A DNA stretch of 64,000 nt from Teredinibacter turnerae T7901 (GTDB lineage Bacteria; Pseudomonadota; Gammaproteobacteria; Pseudomonadales; Cellvibrionaceae), in assembly GCF_000023025.1 (NCBI RefSeq), contig NC_012997.1, positions 3,903,125-3,967,124 on the forward strand, written 5' to 3'. The position numbers were made by a program, and so were the translations under genes. Positions 25,004 to 34,324 of this stretch are shown in pieces (the first letter of the stretch is position 1; each line of letters starts with the position of its first letter). Below the pieces are notes generated by a model that saw only the letters and a program-made list of their open reading frames with translations, was not told where the DNA came from and searched no databases.

Positions 25004-25315
25004 ATGCAATTGAATCTCTCTGGTCACCACGTAGACATTACCGACGGCATTCGTGAGGCAGTCAACAATAGCTTCGCAAAAATAGAAAACCATTTCCCGC
25101 AACTTGACGCACTCGGCGTCATTCTCACCGTCGAAAAGCACGAACAAAAAGTTGAAGCCCAAACCCAGTTTCTCGGTGCAACGGTTGCTGTACACGCTTC
25201 AGACAAAGACCTCTATGTAGCGATTGGTAATACCGTTAAAAAGCTCGAATCGGCACTCAAACACCGCAAAGGGTCAGTAAGCGCTAACACACACAGCAAG
25301 CCAAGTTTAGATTAG
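25004..25315 (+). CDS. hpf: Ribosome hibernation promoting factor, short HPF/RaiA type
   Basis: The 103-residue protein is the short form of the HPF/YfiA family, which binds the decoding centre of the 30S subunit and helps form inactive ribosome dimers in stationary phase. The family start MQLNLSGHHVDITDGIREAV, the basic helix after it, and ASDKDLYVAIGNTVKKLE near residue 66 are clear. The C-terminal tail is short (KGSVSANTHSKPSLD), with no dimerisation domain as in long HPF. ATG 25004 follows AGGAATGGTT. Unlike many gammaproteobacteria it is not next to rpoN or ptsN here. An inverted repeat (CCCCGC 25329-25334, GCGGGG 25348-25353) lies after the stop. Confidence 0.93.
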   Translation: MQLNLSGHHVDITDGIREAVNNSFAKIENHFPQLDALGVILTVEKHEQKVEAQTQFLGATVAVHASDKDLYVAIGNTVKKLESALKHRKGSVSANTHSKPSLD

Positions 25316-25548
25316 ACTGGCAACTGCGCCCCGCCAGACTGCATCTTGCGGGGTACTAACACTAACCGACGACAACACAGCCAATATAAAGCGCTTGACC
25401 GACGATGAGTGCTTAAAATTACCGCATGGGTAAACTGGTTGTTTACTCAACTTTGGAACGGGGTGAAATCACAAGGCAACAGGCAAGCGTTAGCGCTATG
25501 ATCCAGCTCTACCAGCCTGGCAGCGCCACTAATCGACCGAGAGTAGAT

Positions 25549-25809
25549 ATGCCTACGGAAAAATTAAAGTCTCTTTTACAGGAATTGAAGTCCGAGCTAC
25601 GGGATGCGAAAAATGCCGACGAAGAAACTCGCGACCTCATGCTGAGCCTGGATACGCAACTCCAGGCCGTACTAAACACCAGTAGCCCGATCGACCCAAC
25701 AATCGAAGATACACTCACCGAACTGGAGTCCCGATTTGCGGTAGATCACCCTATTGCAGAACGCTGCGTTAGAGAAATACTCGATGCCTTGAACAAAATG
25801 GGGATTTAA
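25549..25809 (+). CDS. DUF4404 family protein
   Basis: The 86-residue protein is charged and predicted to be an alpha-helical hairpin or coiled coil (KLKSLLQELKSELRDAKNAD near residues 4-23), with the C-terminal segment FAVDHPIAERCVREILDALNKMGI typical of DUF4404. No function is established for the family. The ATG at 25549 is chosen because family members begin a few residues before the LxxLLxEL helix; the longer frame from 25426 adds 41 residues without family support. The ribosome-binding site (GAGAG) is weak. It lies on the same strand as hpf and the thioesterase gene. Confidence 0.75.
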   Translation: MPTEKLKSLLQELKSELRDAKNADEETRDLMLSLDTQLQAVLNTSSPIDPTIEDTLTELESRFAVDHPIAERCVREILDALNKMGI

Positions 25810-25818
25810 GGCACTGTT

Positions 25819-25858
25819 AAGGCTCCTACGTTGTAACGGATCACTGTTGTAGAGCCTT
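25819..25858 (+). promoter_or_regulatory. Inverted repeat ending at the thioesterase start codon
   Basis: AAGGCTC (25819-25825) and GAGCCTT (25852-25858) are perfect 7-base complements. The second arm covers the place where a ribosome-binding site would be, one base before ATG 25859. Confidence 0.45.
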
Positions 25859-26419
25859 ATGAGTGTTTTTCGTACTGTAAAATCATCCCAAGTCATTCTA
25901 AAAGAGCTGATGGTTCCTTCTTACGCCAATTTCGGCGGGAAAGTGCACGGCGGCGTTATCCTCTCCCTGATGGACAAAATTGCCTACACCTGTGCCGCCA
26001 GTCACGCCAAAAGTTATTGCGTAACCGCCTCTGTCGACTCCGTAAATTTTCTCAACCCCGTGGAGGTTGGCGAACTTCTTACGCTCTATGCTTCAGTTAA
26101 CTACGTGGGGCGGTCTTCCATGGAGGTCGGTATTCGTGTTGAGTCTGAGGACTTCAAAAACGAGCACTGTAAACACACCAACACATCCTATTTTTCGATG
26201 GTTGCCCTCAACGAAGATACGCGCCAACCGGTAGAAGTAGCCGGGCTTATTCTTGAGAGCGAAGCAGAAATTCGTCGCTTTGTAAAAGGTAAGTATCGCA
26301 AGCACGCCAAGCAGCAATACCGCGATGAAATGGCGGCACTCGATAAAGAGCTGGACTTCACACGCGAAATTGGCCGCCTTACGCAGGACAACTGCAAGAT
26401 ACAACTACCCAAAGTGTAG
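25859..26419 (+). CDS. Acyl-CoA thioesterase, hotdog fold
   Basis: The 186-residue protein has one hotdog domain of the YciA/acyl-CoA hydrolase type: the N-terminal strand VILKELMVPSYANFGGKVHGG with the catalytic-helix motif GGVILSLMDKIAYTCA, then VTASVDSVNFLNPVEVGE and YVGRSSMEVGIRV. It should hydrolyse acyl-CoA thioesters in the cytoplasm; chain length is not deducible. A C-terminal extension of about 45 charged residues (KGKYRKHAKQQYRDEMAALDK in part) is longer than in YciA. The ATG at 25859 directly follows an inverted repeat (AAGGCTC 25819-25825 with GAGCCTT 25852-25858), and no classical ribosome-binding site is seen, so the hairpin may limit initiation. Confidence 0.88.
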   Translation: MSVFRTVKSSQVILKELMVPSYANFGGKVHGGVILSLMDKIAYTCAASHAKSYCVTASVDSVNFLNPVEVGELLTLYASVNYVGRSSMEVGIRVESEDFKNEHCKHTNTSYFSMVALNEDTRQPVEVAGLILESEAEIRRFVKGKYRKHAKQQYRDEMAALDKELDFTREIGRLTQDNCKIQLPKV

Positions 26420-26480
26420 CCTGCGGGAACTTAGCCGCCAATTTGTGTCAAAGTCATGTCCCCACGCTTGAGGAACCACC

Positions 26481-27446
26481 ATGGCGCGAAACCCACACAT
26501 CATCCAACTTCCAAGATGGGCTATCCCCGAAAACCAGGTGACCGACGAGCGCCTGTTCCTCAATCGACGCAAGTTTCTCACGCAGTCCACTCTAGTGGCG
26601 ACAGCTGCCTATTTGCCAATGCTAGCTTCGGCGAAAGTTGGCGATCTGGCGGACCGGCTGAGTGGCGCCACAAAGACCGTTAGCCATAATGAAAAACTGA
26701 CGCGTTTTGAAGATGTGAGCGGTTACAACAACTTTTACGAGTTAGGTACAGACAAAGGCGACCCAGCGGCCAATGCTGAGGCGTTACGCACCGACCCATG
26801 GAGTATTTCCGTTGAAGGAGAATGCCAAAACCCCGGCAAGCTCACATTCGAAGATCTGATTGCCGGGCAGACAATGGAGGAGCGGATCTATAAATTGCGT
26901 TGTGTCGAAGCCTGGTCGATGATTATCCCCTGGAGCGGGTTTCCGCTTGCCAGCCTGTTAAAAAAATTCCAACCAACTAGCGATGCGAAATACGTGTCAT
27001 TTGAAACGCTCTACGACAAATCACGTCCATTGCCCGGCCAACGCCGCAACGTCATCGACTGGCCCTACCGGGAAGGTTTACGCATGGATGAGGCCATGCA
27101 CCCGCTGACATTCGTTGCTGTTGGGCTCTACGGCAAACCCATACCCAACCAGAATGGGGCTCCGCTTCGGCTCGTAGTACCATGGAAATACGGCTTCAAG
27201 AGTATAAAGTCCATCGTAAAAATCAAGTTCACCCGCGATCAACCCCAAACAAGCTGGAATATGCTTGCGCCGCAGGAATACGGGTTTTACTCAAACGTAA
27301 ACCCAGAAGTCGACCACCCGCGGTGGAGCCAGAAACGCGAGAGGCGCATAGGCGAGTTATTCCGGGTACGTACAGAAATGCTTAATGGTTATGCCCCGGA
27401 AGTCGCTGAACTCTACAAAGGGATGGATCTGCAGAAGTATTTTTAG
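26481..27446 (+). CDS. msrP: Protein-methionine-sulfoxide reductase catalytic subunit MsrP
   Basis: The 321-residue molybdopterin enzyme repairs oxidised methionine in periplasmic proteins. It carries a twin-arginine signal (NRRKFLTQSTLVATAAYLP, residues 28-46) for folded export, and the molybdenum-ligand cysteine in the segment LRCVEAWSMIIPWSGFPL near residue 138. Further family motifs are PYREGLRMDEAMHPLTF and GLYGKPIPNQNGAPLRLV. Size and order match E. coli MsrP (YedY). ATG 26481 follows GAGGAACCACC. It is followed after 30 bases by its membrane partner msrQ. No damaged motif is seen. Confidence 0.97.
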   Translation: MARNPHIIQLPRWAIPENQVTDERLFLNRRKFLTQSTLVATAAYLPMLASAKVGDLADRLSGATKTVSHNEKLTRFEDVSGYNNFYELGTDKGDPAANAEALRTDPWSISVEGECQNPGKLTFEDLIAGQTMEERIYKLRCVEAWSMIIPWSGFPLASLLKKFQPTSDAKYVSFETLYDKSRPLPGQRRNVIDWPYREGLRMDEAMHPLTFVAVGLYGKPIPNQNGAPLRLVVPWKYGFKSIKSIVKIKFTRDQPQTSWNMLAPQEYGFYSNVNPEVDHPRWSQKRERRIGELFRVRTEMLNGYAPEVAELYKGMDLQKYF

Positions 27447-27476
27447 CGCATTACAAACACAAAATTAAGAGACCCC

Positions 27477-28067
27477 ATGCCATTCACTAGCTGGCGCTTC
27501 GCGACCTTCTTTTTGCTGCTTTCTCCGTGTGTTTGGCTGGTTTACGGATTCTTCTCCAACAACCTTGGCGCAAACCCAGTCGAGACACTCACTCACCAAA
27601 CCGGTAAGTGGGCATTTATTTGCCTTCTACTGAGCCTTGCTATCACACCAGCGCGTCAACTTACCGGCGTTAAAAAGCTGATGCTGTTAAGACGAATGGT
27701 TGGGCTTTACGCGTTTTTCTACGCCACGCTGCACTTTCTAGTGTACTGGGTGTTTGATCAATCACTCTCCGTCGCCTATTTATGGGAGGACATCTCTGAT
27801 CGCCCCTACATTACACTGGGATTTCTCGGCTGGCTCTTCCTGCTGCCCCTCGCTATCACCTCTACGCAAAATTGGCGAAAACGACTCGGCAAGCGTTGGT
27901 TGACACTTCACAAACTGGCCTATGCTGTTGGATTGCTAGCCCTATTCCATTACATTTGGCTTATCCGGGCTGATTACCGTGAAGTGGTGCCCTACGCCCT
28001 GGCACTCTGTGCTTTGCTCGGTTACCGCCTATTCCGCTGGCTCAAAACCCCGCAAAGAGCTGCATAA
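27477..28067 (+). CDS. msrQ: Heme-binding membrane subunit MsrQ
   Basis: The 196-residue protein has six predicted membrane helices and the ferric-reductase-like transmembrane fold of MsrQ (YedZ), which carries electrons from the quinone pool or flavin reductase to MsrP. Heme-ligand histidines lie in helix segments such as YATLHFLVYW near residue 83 and LTLHKLAYAVGLLALFHYIW near 141, the latter holding two of them. The family segment RRMVGLYAF near residue 70 is also seen. ATG 27477 follows AGAGACCCC. The gene is complete and closely linked to msrP. Confidence 0.95.
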   Translation: MPFTSWRFATFFLLLSPCVWLVYGFFSNNLGANPVETLTHQTGKWAFICLLLSLAITPARQLTGVKKLMLLRRMVGLYAFFYATLHFLVYWVFDQSLSVAYLWEDISDRPYITLGFLGWLFLLPLAITSTQNWRKRLGKRWLTLHKLAYAVGLLALFHYIWLIRADYREVVPYALALCALLGYRLFRWLKTPQRAA

Positions 28068-28217
28068 CACGCGCCTTTCCGCCAAAATACACATTTATTT
28101 GATCGAACACCGTGGATATTGCCAGCCTAGGGTATAAGGTATCGGGAATGTTCCGTGTACGCGTTTCGTACATAATCATTCAAAGCATTGATAGCACATT
28201 GGCATGGTATCCGACAT

Positions 28218-29219
28218 ATGAATTTGCACGGCGTAGATTTGAATTTGATGGTAGCGCTCAACGTACTTCTCCGGGAAAAAAGCGTAACACGCGCCGCAGA
28301 TTATCTGGGTATAACCCAGCCTGCCATGTCAAATGCCCTAAAACGGTTGCGGCAATTGTTTGATGACCCGCTTCTGGTGAGAACCAGTGAAGGAATGAAG
28401 CCCACAGAACGCGCGAAAGAACTCGAGCCTCAGATTCGCGACCTTCTCATCCAGGTTGAACAGGTGGTTCAACCGGTCAGTGAATTCAAGCCACTAGATA
28501 GCAACCACTTTTTTCGTATTGCAGTTACAGACTACGCGGAGTCCACTCTAATCCCCGAAGTACTGAACCGCCTGCGCGACTCCGCCCCCAATTTGACGCT
28601 GGATATCCTAACACCCAGTGATGTGAGCTATCACGATGTGGAACAGGGCCATGTAGACTTTGTCATTAACCGGTTTGATGAATTGCCCCAGTCTTTCTAT
28701 CAAACACTGTTGTGGCGCGATAGCTTCACCTGTGTTTACTGCAGGAATAACCCTATCGCAGACAACTTCAACCTCGATACCTATTTGCAGGCCAATCATG
28801 TGTGGGTCAGTAAAACGGGGATGGGTGTTGGCGTAGGGGTAAACCCTGAAGATGTACAGCGGCTTGGCTGGGTTGATGCTGCATTGAGCCGGATCGGAGA
28901 AACAAGGCGCATCAAAATCTATACGCGGCATTACCAAGCTGCAATGCGGATGGCGGAGCAGCGTGACCTGCTGCTGACAATCCCCACCAAGGCTGCCGAG
29001 CTTATGAAAGATAATCCGAAGATGTGCTTTTCAGAACCACCTTTTTTAATACCACCGCTGGAACTCACCATGGCGTGGAGCCCGCTTTTACACTTCAATC
29101 CAGCCCACCAATGGTTGCGTAGAACTGTTGCTGAAGTCGCGCACAGCCTACAGGATAAAAGAGTTCACCCGGCCTACGAAGGCTATACAACTCACAAACT
29201 TGATAAAACCCCCGCTTAA
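28218..29219 (+). CDS. LysR-family transcriptional regulator, NodD/LinR-like group
   Basis: The 333-residue regulator begins MNLHGVDLNLMVALNVLL and has its helix-turn-helix at residues 15-45 (SVTRAADYLGITQPAMSNAL), followed by the effector domain from about residue 90. The opening residues and the RLRQLFDDPLLVRTSEGM segment are typical of the NodD-like and PcpR-like LysR subgroup, which usually respond to aromatic or small organic inducers. The ATG at 28218 is chosen over a TTG at 28188 because it fits the family. It is separated from msrQ by 150 bases and is probably transcribed alone; its target genes are not evident. A strong terminator follows. Confidence 0.9.
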   Translation: MNLHGVDLNLMVALNVLLREKSVTRAADYLGITQPAMSNALKRLRQLFDDPLLVRTSEGMKPTERAKELEPQIRDLLIQVEQVVQPVSEFKPLDSNHFFRIAVTDYAESTLIPEVLNRLRDSAPNLTLDILTPSDVSYHDVEQGHVDFVINRFDELPQSFYQTLLWRDSFTCVYCRNNPIADNFNLDTYLQANHVWVSKTGMGVGVGVNPEDVQRLGWVDAALSRIGETRRIKIYTRHYQAAMRMAEQRDLLLTIPTKAAELMKDNPKMCFSEPPFLIPPLELTMAWSPLLHFNPAHQWLRRTVAEVAHSLQDKRVHPAYEGYTTHKLDKTPA

Positions 29220-29246
29220 TACTATCCAGAAGCAAACCGGAAAAAT

Positions 29247-29273
29247 AAAAAGCCCGCGAATAAGCGGGCTTTT
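29247..29273. terminator. Bidirectional Rho-independent terminator
   Basis: AAAAAGCCCGC (29247-29257) and GCGGGCTTTT (29264-29273) form a 7-bp GC stem extended by A-T pairs with a 6-base loop. It can serve the LysR gene on the plus strand and the small secreted-protein gene on the minus strand. Confidence 0.9.
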
Positions 29274-29310
29274 ATTGATACGATTTTGTCATGGCTGTGA
29301 CTCGCACCGA

Positions 29311-29583
29311 TCAGTAATCTACGTAAGACACCAAATGCAAGTTGTTAGAATCGTGCGTGTGGCTGGTTGCCAACAAACCTTTCGCAACCTGATAAGATTC
29401 AGTGGCTGCATTAAGTTCACGAAAACAGGCTTTTCTTTCATCGCCGATTGAATCTGAACACTGTCTGCGTAATTCTCTGTATTCTTCTACCGTCACCCTT
29501 GCAGATGCGATCTCCTGCTCAGTTGCGTTTGCACTTTGAGCTTGAACAGCTATCAACATGGTCAGCGCCAGCAAAACTCGCAT
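29311..29583 (-). CDS. Small secreted protein of unknown function
   Basis: The 90-residue product starts with a signal peptide (residues 1-20, MRVLLALTMLIAVQAQSANA), leaving a mature part of about 70 residues with two cysteines (RRQCSD and KACFREL) that could form one disulfide. The middle is helical and the tail (LATSHTHDSNNLHLVSYVDY) is polar. No family is recognised. The ATG at 29583 follows GGAGGTACATCTT, a good ribosome-binding site, and a shared terminator lies after the stop, so it is likely a real single-gene unit facing the large intergenic gap. Confidence 0.65.
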   Translation of the reverse strand: MRVLLALTMLIAVQAQSANATEQEIASARVTVEEYRELRRQCSDSIGDERKACFRELNAATESYQVAKGLLATSHTHDSNNLHLVSYVDY

Positions 29584-29917
29584 AAGATGTACCTCCTAGA
29601 TGTCCGCTTATGCACTTCTCTTTGATTTGCCGAAAAAATCGACTTACTCATTTCGTTACCTCGAGTAACATTATACCCACAAACTTCAGCAATAGAATCT
29701 TTATTCTTGGGCATTTAATTTTTTTTCGAGTAAATCGGTAACAGATCACGGAAAATTTCCTATCGGTCGTGACGAGCAATTTGTTGACATCAAAAACAAC
29801 AATTACACCTTATTATTAAGTTCTACATTAATTTTCTTAATTTAAAAATCGTATTAAAAAAATCCCTAACGAACTCAGTCTTAGGTTTGTTATTTATTTA
29901 ACATGACAATTCAATGA

Positions 29918-30039
29918 CAAAAAAAGCCCGCACAAAAAGCGCGGGCTAGTATTTACACATCAAGTCACAGGCAAGATGTGCTGGACCAGCAGGCCCAATT
30001 CATAAATAACGTGCAAATAATACAATCCCAGCAGAATCT
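29918..30039 (-). ncRNA. Candidate small RNA upstream of an orphan terminator
   Basis: A strong intrinsic terminator (AGCCCGC 29925-29931, GCGGGCT 29941-29947, seven T on the minus strand) lacks any open frame upstream on that strand. A TATACT element places a start near 30039, giving an RNA of about 120 bases. The palindrome TGCTGGACCAGCA lies in its middle. A clear -35 is not seen, so the start is tentative. Confidence 0.3.
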
Positions 30040-30506
30040 AAGCTCAGTATAGGCAAACCTAAAATTTAAAGCGCTGTGAAGTTTTGGTTTATATCAACAC
30101 ATCTTTTTAACTATCTTTTCATCGACAATTTTCCGGCATTAACAAAAACAATCGCTTAGCGCACATGTATGTATAGGCTTTAAAATTCGACGGGATTCCA
30201 AACCGGTAGAGTGCTACGCGTTAGCACATACAAAACTATGCATTAAGGCCGGTATCTACAAATACATATTGCAAGGCAATAAGAATAAAGATCTAAGAGG
30301 GTTTTTAAAAAAAGATAATCTAAATCAGCTTGCGGTACCGATATTTAATACCTCTGGACCTGTTAGCCAGAATTAAGCGAGCGACTTGAAACCGAAATAT
30401 ATATTGAAAGAACCACCCTGCTTAAGCAAGATTTACTAAAACACTTCGCCACTTGCTAACCAAAGTTTGAAATGAGTTGTTTCGTCCGAGCAGAAGAATC
30501 AATTCC

Positions 30507-30533
30507 AAAAAAAAGCCCGCATTAGCGCGGGCT
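30507..30533 (-). terminator. Rho-independent terminator after purA
   Basis: AGCCCGC (30514-30520) and GCGGGCT (30527-30533) form a 7-bp stem; on the minus strand eight T follow (complement of 30507-30514). It lies 10 bases after the purA stop. Confidence 0.9.
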
Positions 30534-30542
30534 CTGTTCGGT

Positions 30543-31838
<1,296 letters not shown>

Positions 31839-31866
31839 TTAAACCTGTATAACGAAAAGTTGGCTC

Positions 31867-33051
31867 CTAGAGAGCTTTAACCTGAAAGCCCGTATCTGTT
31901 TCGATCAGAATACGGTCGCAATTTTGATGATCGTAAGGTGCATCCTGAATGGAGAGACCGCTCACTACGCGCTCGCCAGCCTCTCTCAACGATTGAATCT
32001 CCTGCCATTGTGCTGCGTTGGTCGATGCTGGAGCGAATACACCAGGATTCGGTGGTGCAGTTTCAACATTCAGCGTTCGACAAATCACAGACAAGTCTGC
32101 GGCAAACCCAGTTGCCGGACGCGCACGGCCAAAAGCTTCGCCGATATGATCGTAGCGCCCACCTTTCGCAATAGCGTTGCCCACACCCGGCGAAAACGCA
32201 CCAAAAACAATACCTGTGTGGTAGTGATAGCCGCGCAGTTCGCTTAAATCAAAGTACAATTGCGCATCGGGGTAGCGTGGTTGAACCACATCGGCGATGG
32301 AACTCAACTCATCAAGAGCGACCATCACTTCAGCCGGCGCGTCTGCAAACACATCGCGTGCACGGTCCAAGACGCCGGCACTGCCAGACAATTTTGGTAA
32401 CTCCAGGAACCAGTGTTGCAACTTGGGCTCCCGGACATGGGTGGTAACCCAGTCTTTAATCTCAGTAGCTGCTTTCGCCTGCAACAGTAAGAACAGTGTA
32501 TTTTCCTGTTCTTTGGAAAACCCGGCGGCTTCCGTCAAAGCGCGAAAAACTCCGACGTGACCAATATCGAGATACTGCTTTGGCATTCCCACCAAGGAAA
32601 GCACCTCTAACAGTAAACTGATAACTTCAATGTCCGCATCTAAGCCAGGCTCACCGAACAACTCGACGCCCACTTGAATTGGTGTACGAGACCCAAGCGC
32701 CACCTGCGGCCTGGTATGGACTACGTGGCCAGCGTAGCACAACCGGTTTGCACCGCTGCGCTTCAAGCTGTGCGCATCCATTCTCGCGGCTTGTGGCGTG
32801 ATATCTGCCCGAATACCCAGCGTTTTACCGGTAAGTTGATCAGTCAGTTTGAATGTCAGCAAATCGATGTCACCGCCCGAGCCAGTCAGCAGCGAATCGG
32901 TAAATTCGATCATTGGAGTAATAACGTATTCATAGCCCCAGCGCTGAAACACGTCGACCAGACGGCGTCGCAGGGTTTCCACTTGCAAGGCATCATCCGG
33001 CAGGAGCTCGGAGATACCTTCAGGTAATAGCCATCGGTCTACTTTACTCAT
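31867..33051 (-). CDS. hisZ: ATP phosphoribosyltransferase regulatory subunit HisZ
   Basis: The 394-residue protein is a catalytically inactive paralogue of histidyl-tRNA synthetase that pairs with short-form HisG to give active ATP phosphoribosyltransferase at the start of histidine synthesis. Class II synthetase elements remain: LPDDALQVETLRRRLVDVF, then the motif-2-like TLGIRADITPQAARMD near residue 94, and the C-terminal substrate-site region DLSELRGYHYHTGIVFGAF near 268. The anticodon-binding domain of true HisRS is absent, and the length (394) is typical of HisZ. ATG 33051 follows AGAGAATA, only 25 bases after the DUF2065 gene. Confidence 0.95.
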   Translation of the reverse strand: MSKVDRWLLPEGISELLPDDALQVETLRRRLVDVFQRWGYEYVITPMIEFTDSLLTGSGGDIDLLTFKLTDQLTGKTLGIRADITPQAARMDAHSLKRSGANRLCYAGHVVHTRPQVALGSRTPIQVGVELFGEPGLDADIEVISLLLEVLSLVGMPKQYLDIGHVGVFRALTEAAGFSKEQENTLFLLLQAKAATEIKDWVTTHVREPKLQHWFLELPKLSGSAGVLDRARDVFADAPAEVMVALDELSSIADVVQPRYPDAQLYFDLSELRGYHYHTGIVFGAFSPGVGNAIAKGGRYDHIGEAFGRARPATGFAADLSVICRTLNVETAPPNPGVFAPASTNAAQWQEIQSLREAGERVVSGLSIQDAPYDHQNCDRILIETDTGFQVKAL

Positions 33052-33076
33052 TATTCTCTCTTTGTTTACTCGTCAG

Positions 33077-33262
33077 TTACTTGATAACCCACAAAAAAAC
33101 CGCACCCGCCAGCATACTTATGAAACCGATAAGCCGGAGCACGCGATCATCGGCTTGCGCGAGGCTCGCAACAAGTTCGCGCCAGCGATTGGGATACAAA
33201 AAAGGAAGAATTCCCTCAATGATCAATACCAGACAGAAGGCTTTTGCCAGCTCGTGCCACAT
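33077..33262 (-). CDS. DUF2065 small membrane protein
   Basis: The 61-residue protein has two membrane helices (about residues 4-20 and 43-60) with the loop PNRWRELVASLAQADDRVLRLIG between them, the pattern of DUF2065, a family found next to hflC and hisZ or purA in gammaproteobacteria. Function is unknown. The start MWHELAKAF at 33262 gives the family length; a longer frame upstream would run toward the hflC terminator and is not supported. It is likely the first gene of the DUF2065-hisZ-purA transcript, since a terminator lies 126 bases upstream of it. Confidence 0.85.
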   Translation of the reverse strand: MWHELAKAFCLVLIIEGILPFLYPNRWRELVASLAQADDRVLRLIGFISMLAGAVFLWVIK

Positions 33263-33387
33263 GAAGTGAATATCGCCTGAAGTGGTGTACGCTAAACCAG
33301 TGGGTCGCCGAAAGCCCTCAGGTGCCAGACGGATAGGAATACCCCTCTTGGCACGCCCAATGTACGGGCCGCCGGCAGAATCCGAAC

Positions 33388-33414
33388 ACAAAAAAACCGG
33401 CCAATTGGCCGGTT
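33388..33414 (-). terminator. Rho-independent terminator after hflC
   Basis: AACCGGCC (33395-33402) and GGCCGGTT (33407-33414) form a perfect 8-bp stem around AATT; on the minus strand a T-rich run follows (complement of 33390-33396). It separates the hfl operon from the DUF2065-hisZ-purA unit. Confidence 0.85.
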
Positions 33415-33448
33415 CGAAATTTTACCACGAATTGTTACGCTTAGACGA

Positions 33449-34321
33449 TTACTTCCCTTTCGAGTCTTTCATGTAACGGAAAAATTCGCTGCCCGGATCT
33501 ACCAGCATAATATCTTCTTTGCCGCTGAAGGATTTGCGGTAGGCCGTCAAACTGCGCACAAAGGCGTAAAACTCAGGGTCGCGATTATAAGCTTCCGCGT
33601 AGATGGCTGCAGCACTTGCGTCACCTTCACCGCGCAACAACTCAGAGTCGCGGTAGGCCTGCGCTTCGATAATCGTCCGCTGTCGATCTGCATCTGCCTT
33701 AATGATCTCAGCCTGTTCCTTACCTTTAGAGCGGTGTTCCCGCGCCTCGCGCTCACGCTCGGCAGACATTCGGCTGAACACAGGTCCACTCACCTCTGTA
33801 GGGAGGTCGATGCGTTTAACCCGGACGTCAACCACTTCAATACCCAATGAGTTTTGAGTGAACTGGTTGAGAGCTTTGGTGAGATCAACCATAAGCTGGT
33901 CGCGCTCGCCGCTCACAACTTCTTGCAGAGATCTGGCTGCAAATTCGTTGCGCAAGCCCTCGTTAATACGCTGCTCAAGCAGGCGTTCAGCCCTGGGCTC
34001 TTCGCCGTTAGTGGCTTTGTAGTAAGTGCCCACTTCGATGATACGCCATTTAGCAAAGCTATCGACCATCATGCTCTTTTTCTCGACAGTCAAAAAACGC
34101 TCTGCACGGGCGTCCAGCGTAAGCACCCGGCCATCGAAGGTACGCACCTCGTCAACAAACGGCAGCTTTATACCTAGCCCAGGTTTTAGATCCGCGTTGT
34201 CAACCTTACCAAACCTTAACAACACGCCACGTTCATATTCCTGAACAATAAAAAGTGAGTTCGAAAGGAGGAATATGGCCAGTAACGCTCCAATAATGAT
34301 AAAAAACGATTTCCCAGACAT
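33449..34321 (-). CDS. hflC: HflC, membrane regulator of FtsH protease
   Basis: The 290-residue inner-membrane protein has an N-terminal anchor (residues 5-25, FIIIGALLAIFLLSNSLFIV) and an SPFH/band-7 domain (VQEYERGVLLRFGKV near residue 27, TLDARAERFLTVEKK near 71, then the coiled coil EREREAREHRSKGKEQAE). With HflK it forms the large periplasmic-side cage that encloses and restrains FtsH. The C-terminal AYRKSFSGKEDIMLVDPGSEFFRYM segment is conserved. ATG 34321 lies 3 bases after the hflK stop. No anomaly. Confidence 0.97.
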   Translation of the reverse strand: MSGKSFFIIIGALLAIFLLSNSLFIVQEYERGVLLRFGKVDNADLKPGLGIKLPFVDEVRTFDGRVLTLDARAERFLTVEKKSMMVDSFAKWRIIEVGTYYKATNGEEPRAERLLEQRINEGLRNEFAARSLQEVVSGERDQLMVDLTKALNQFTQNSLGIEVVDVRVKRIDLPTEVSGPVFSRMSAEREREAREHRSKGKEQAEIIKADADRQRTIIEAQAYRDSELLRGEGDASAAAIYAEAYNRDPEFYAFVRSLTAYRKSFSGKEDIMLVDPGSEFFRYMKDSKGK

Positions 34322-34324
34322 AGC

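Larger units (their letters stand above)
29584..30542. other. 959-base AT-rich gap with orphan terminator and structured repeats
   Basis: No protein gene is supported on either strand. Bases 29918-29947 form a minus-strand terminator with no gene before it. A -10-like TATACT on the minus strand (30051-30046) could start a transcript of about 120 bases ending there. At 30202-30253 the plus strand has a nested structure: ACCGG (30202-30206) pairing with CCGGT (30249-30253) around a hairpin GTGCTA (30211-30216)/TAGCAC (30222-30227). The purA terminator closes the gap. Confidence 0.55.

Noticed and set aside
33340-33375. TTGGCACG as a sigma-54 promoter upstream of the DUF2065 gene
   Set aside because: The -24 element matches, but the -12 element at the right spacing reads ATGT without the GC pair, and the orientation faces hflC.
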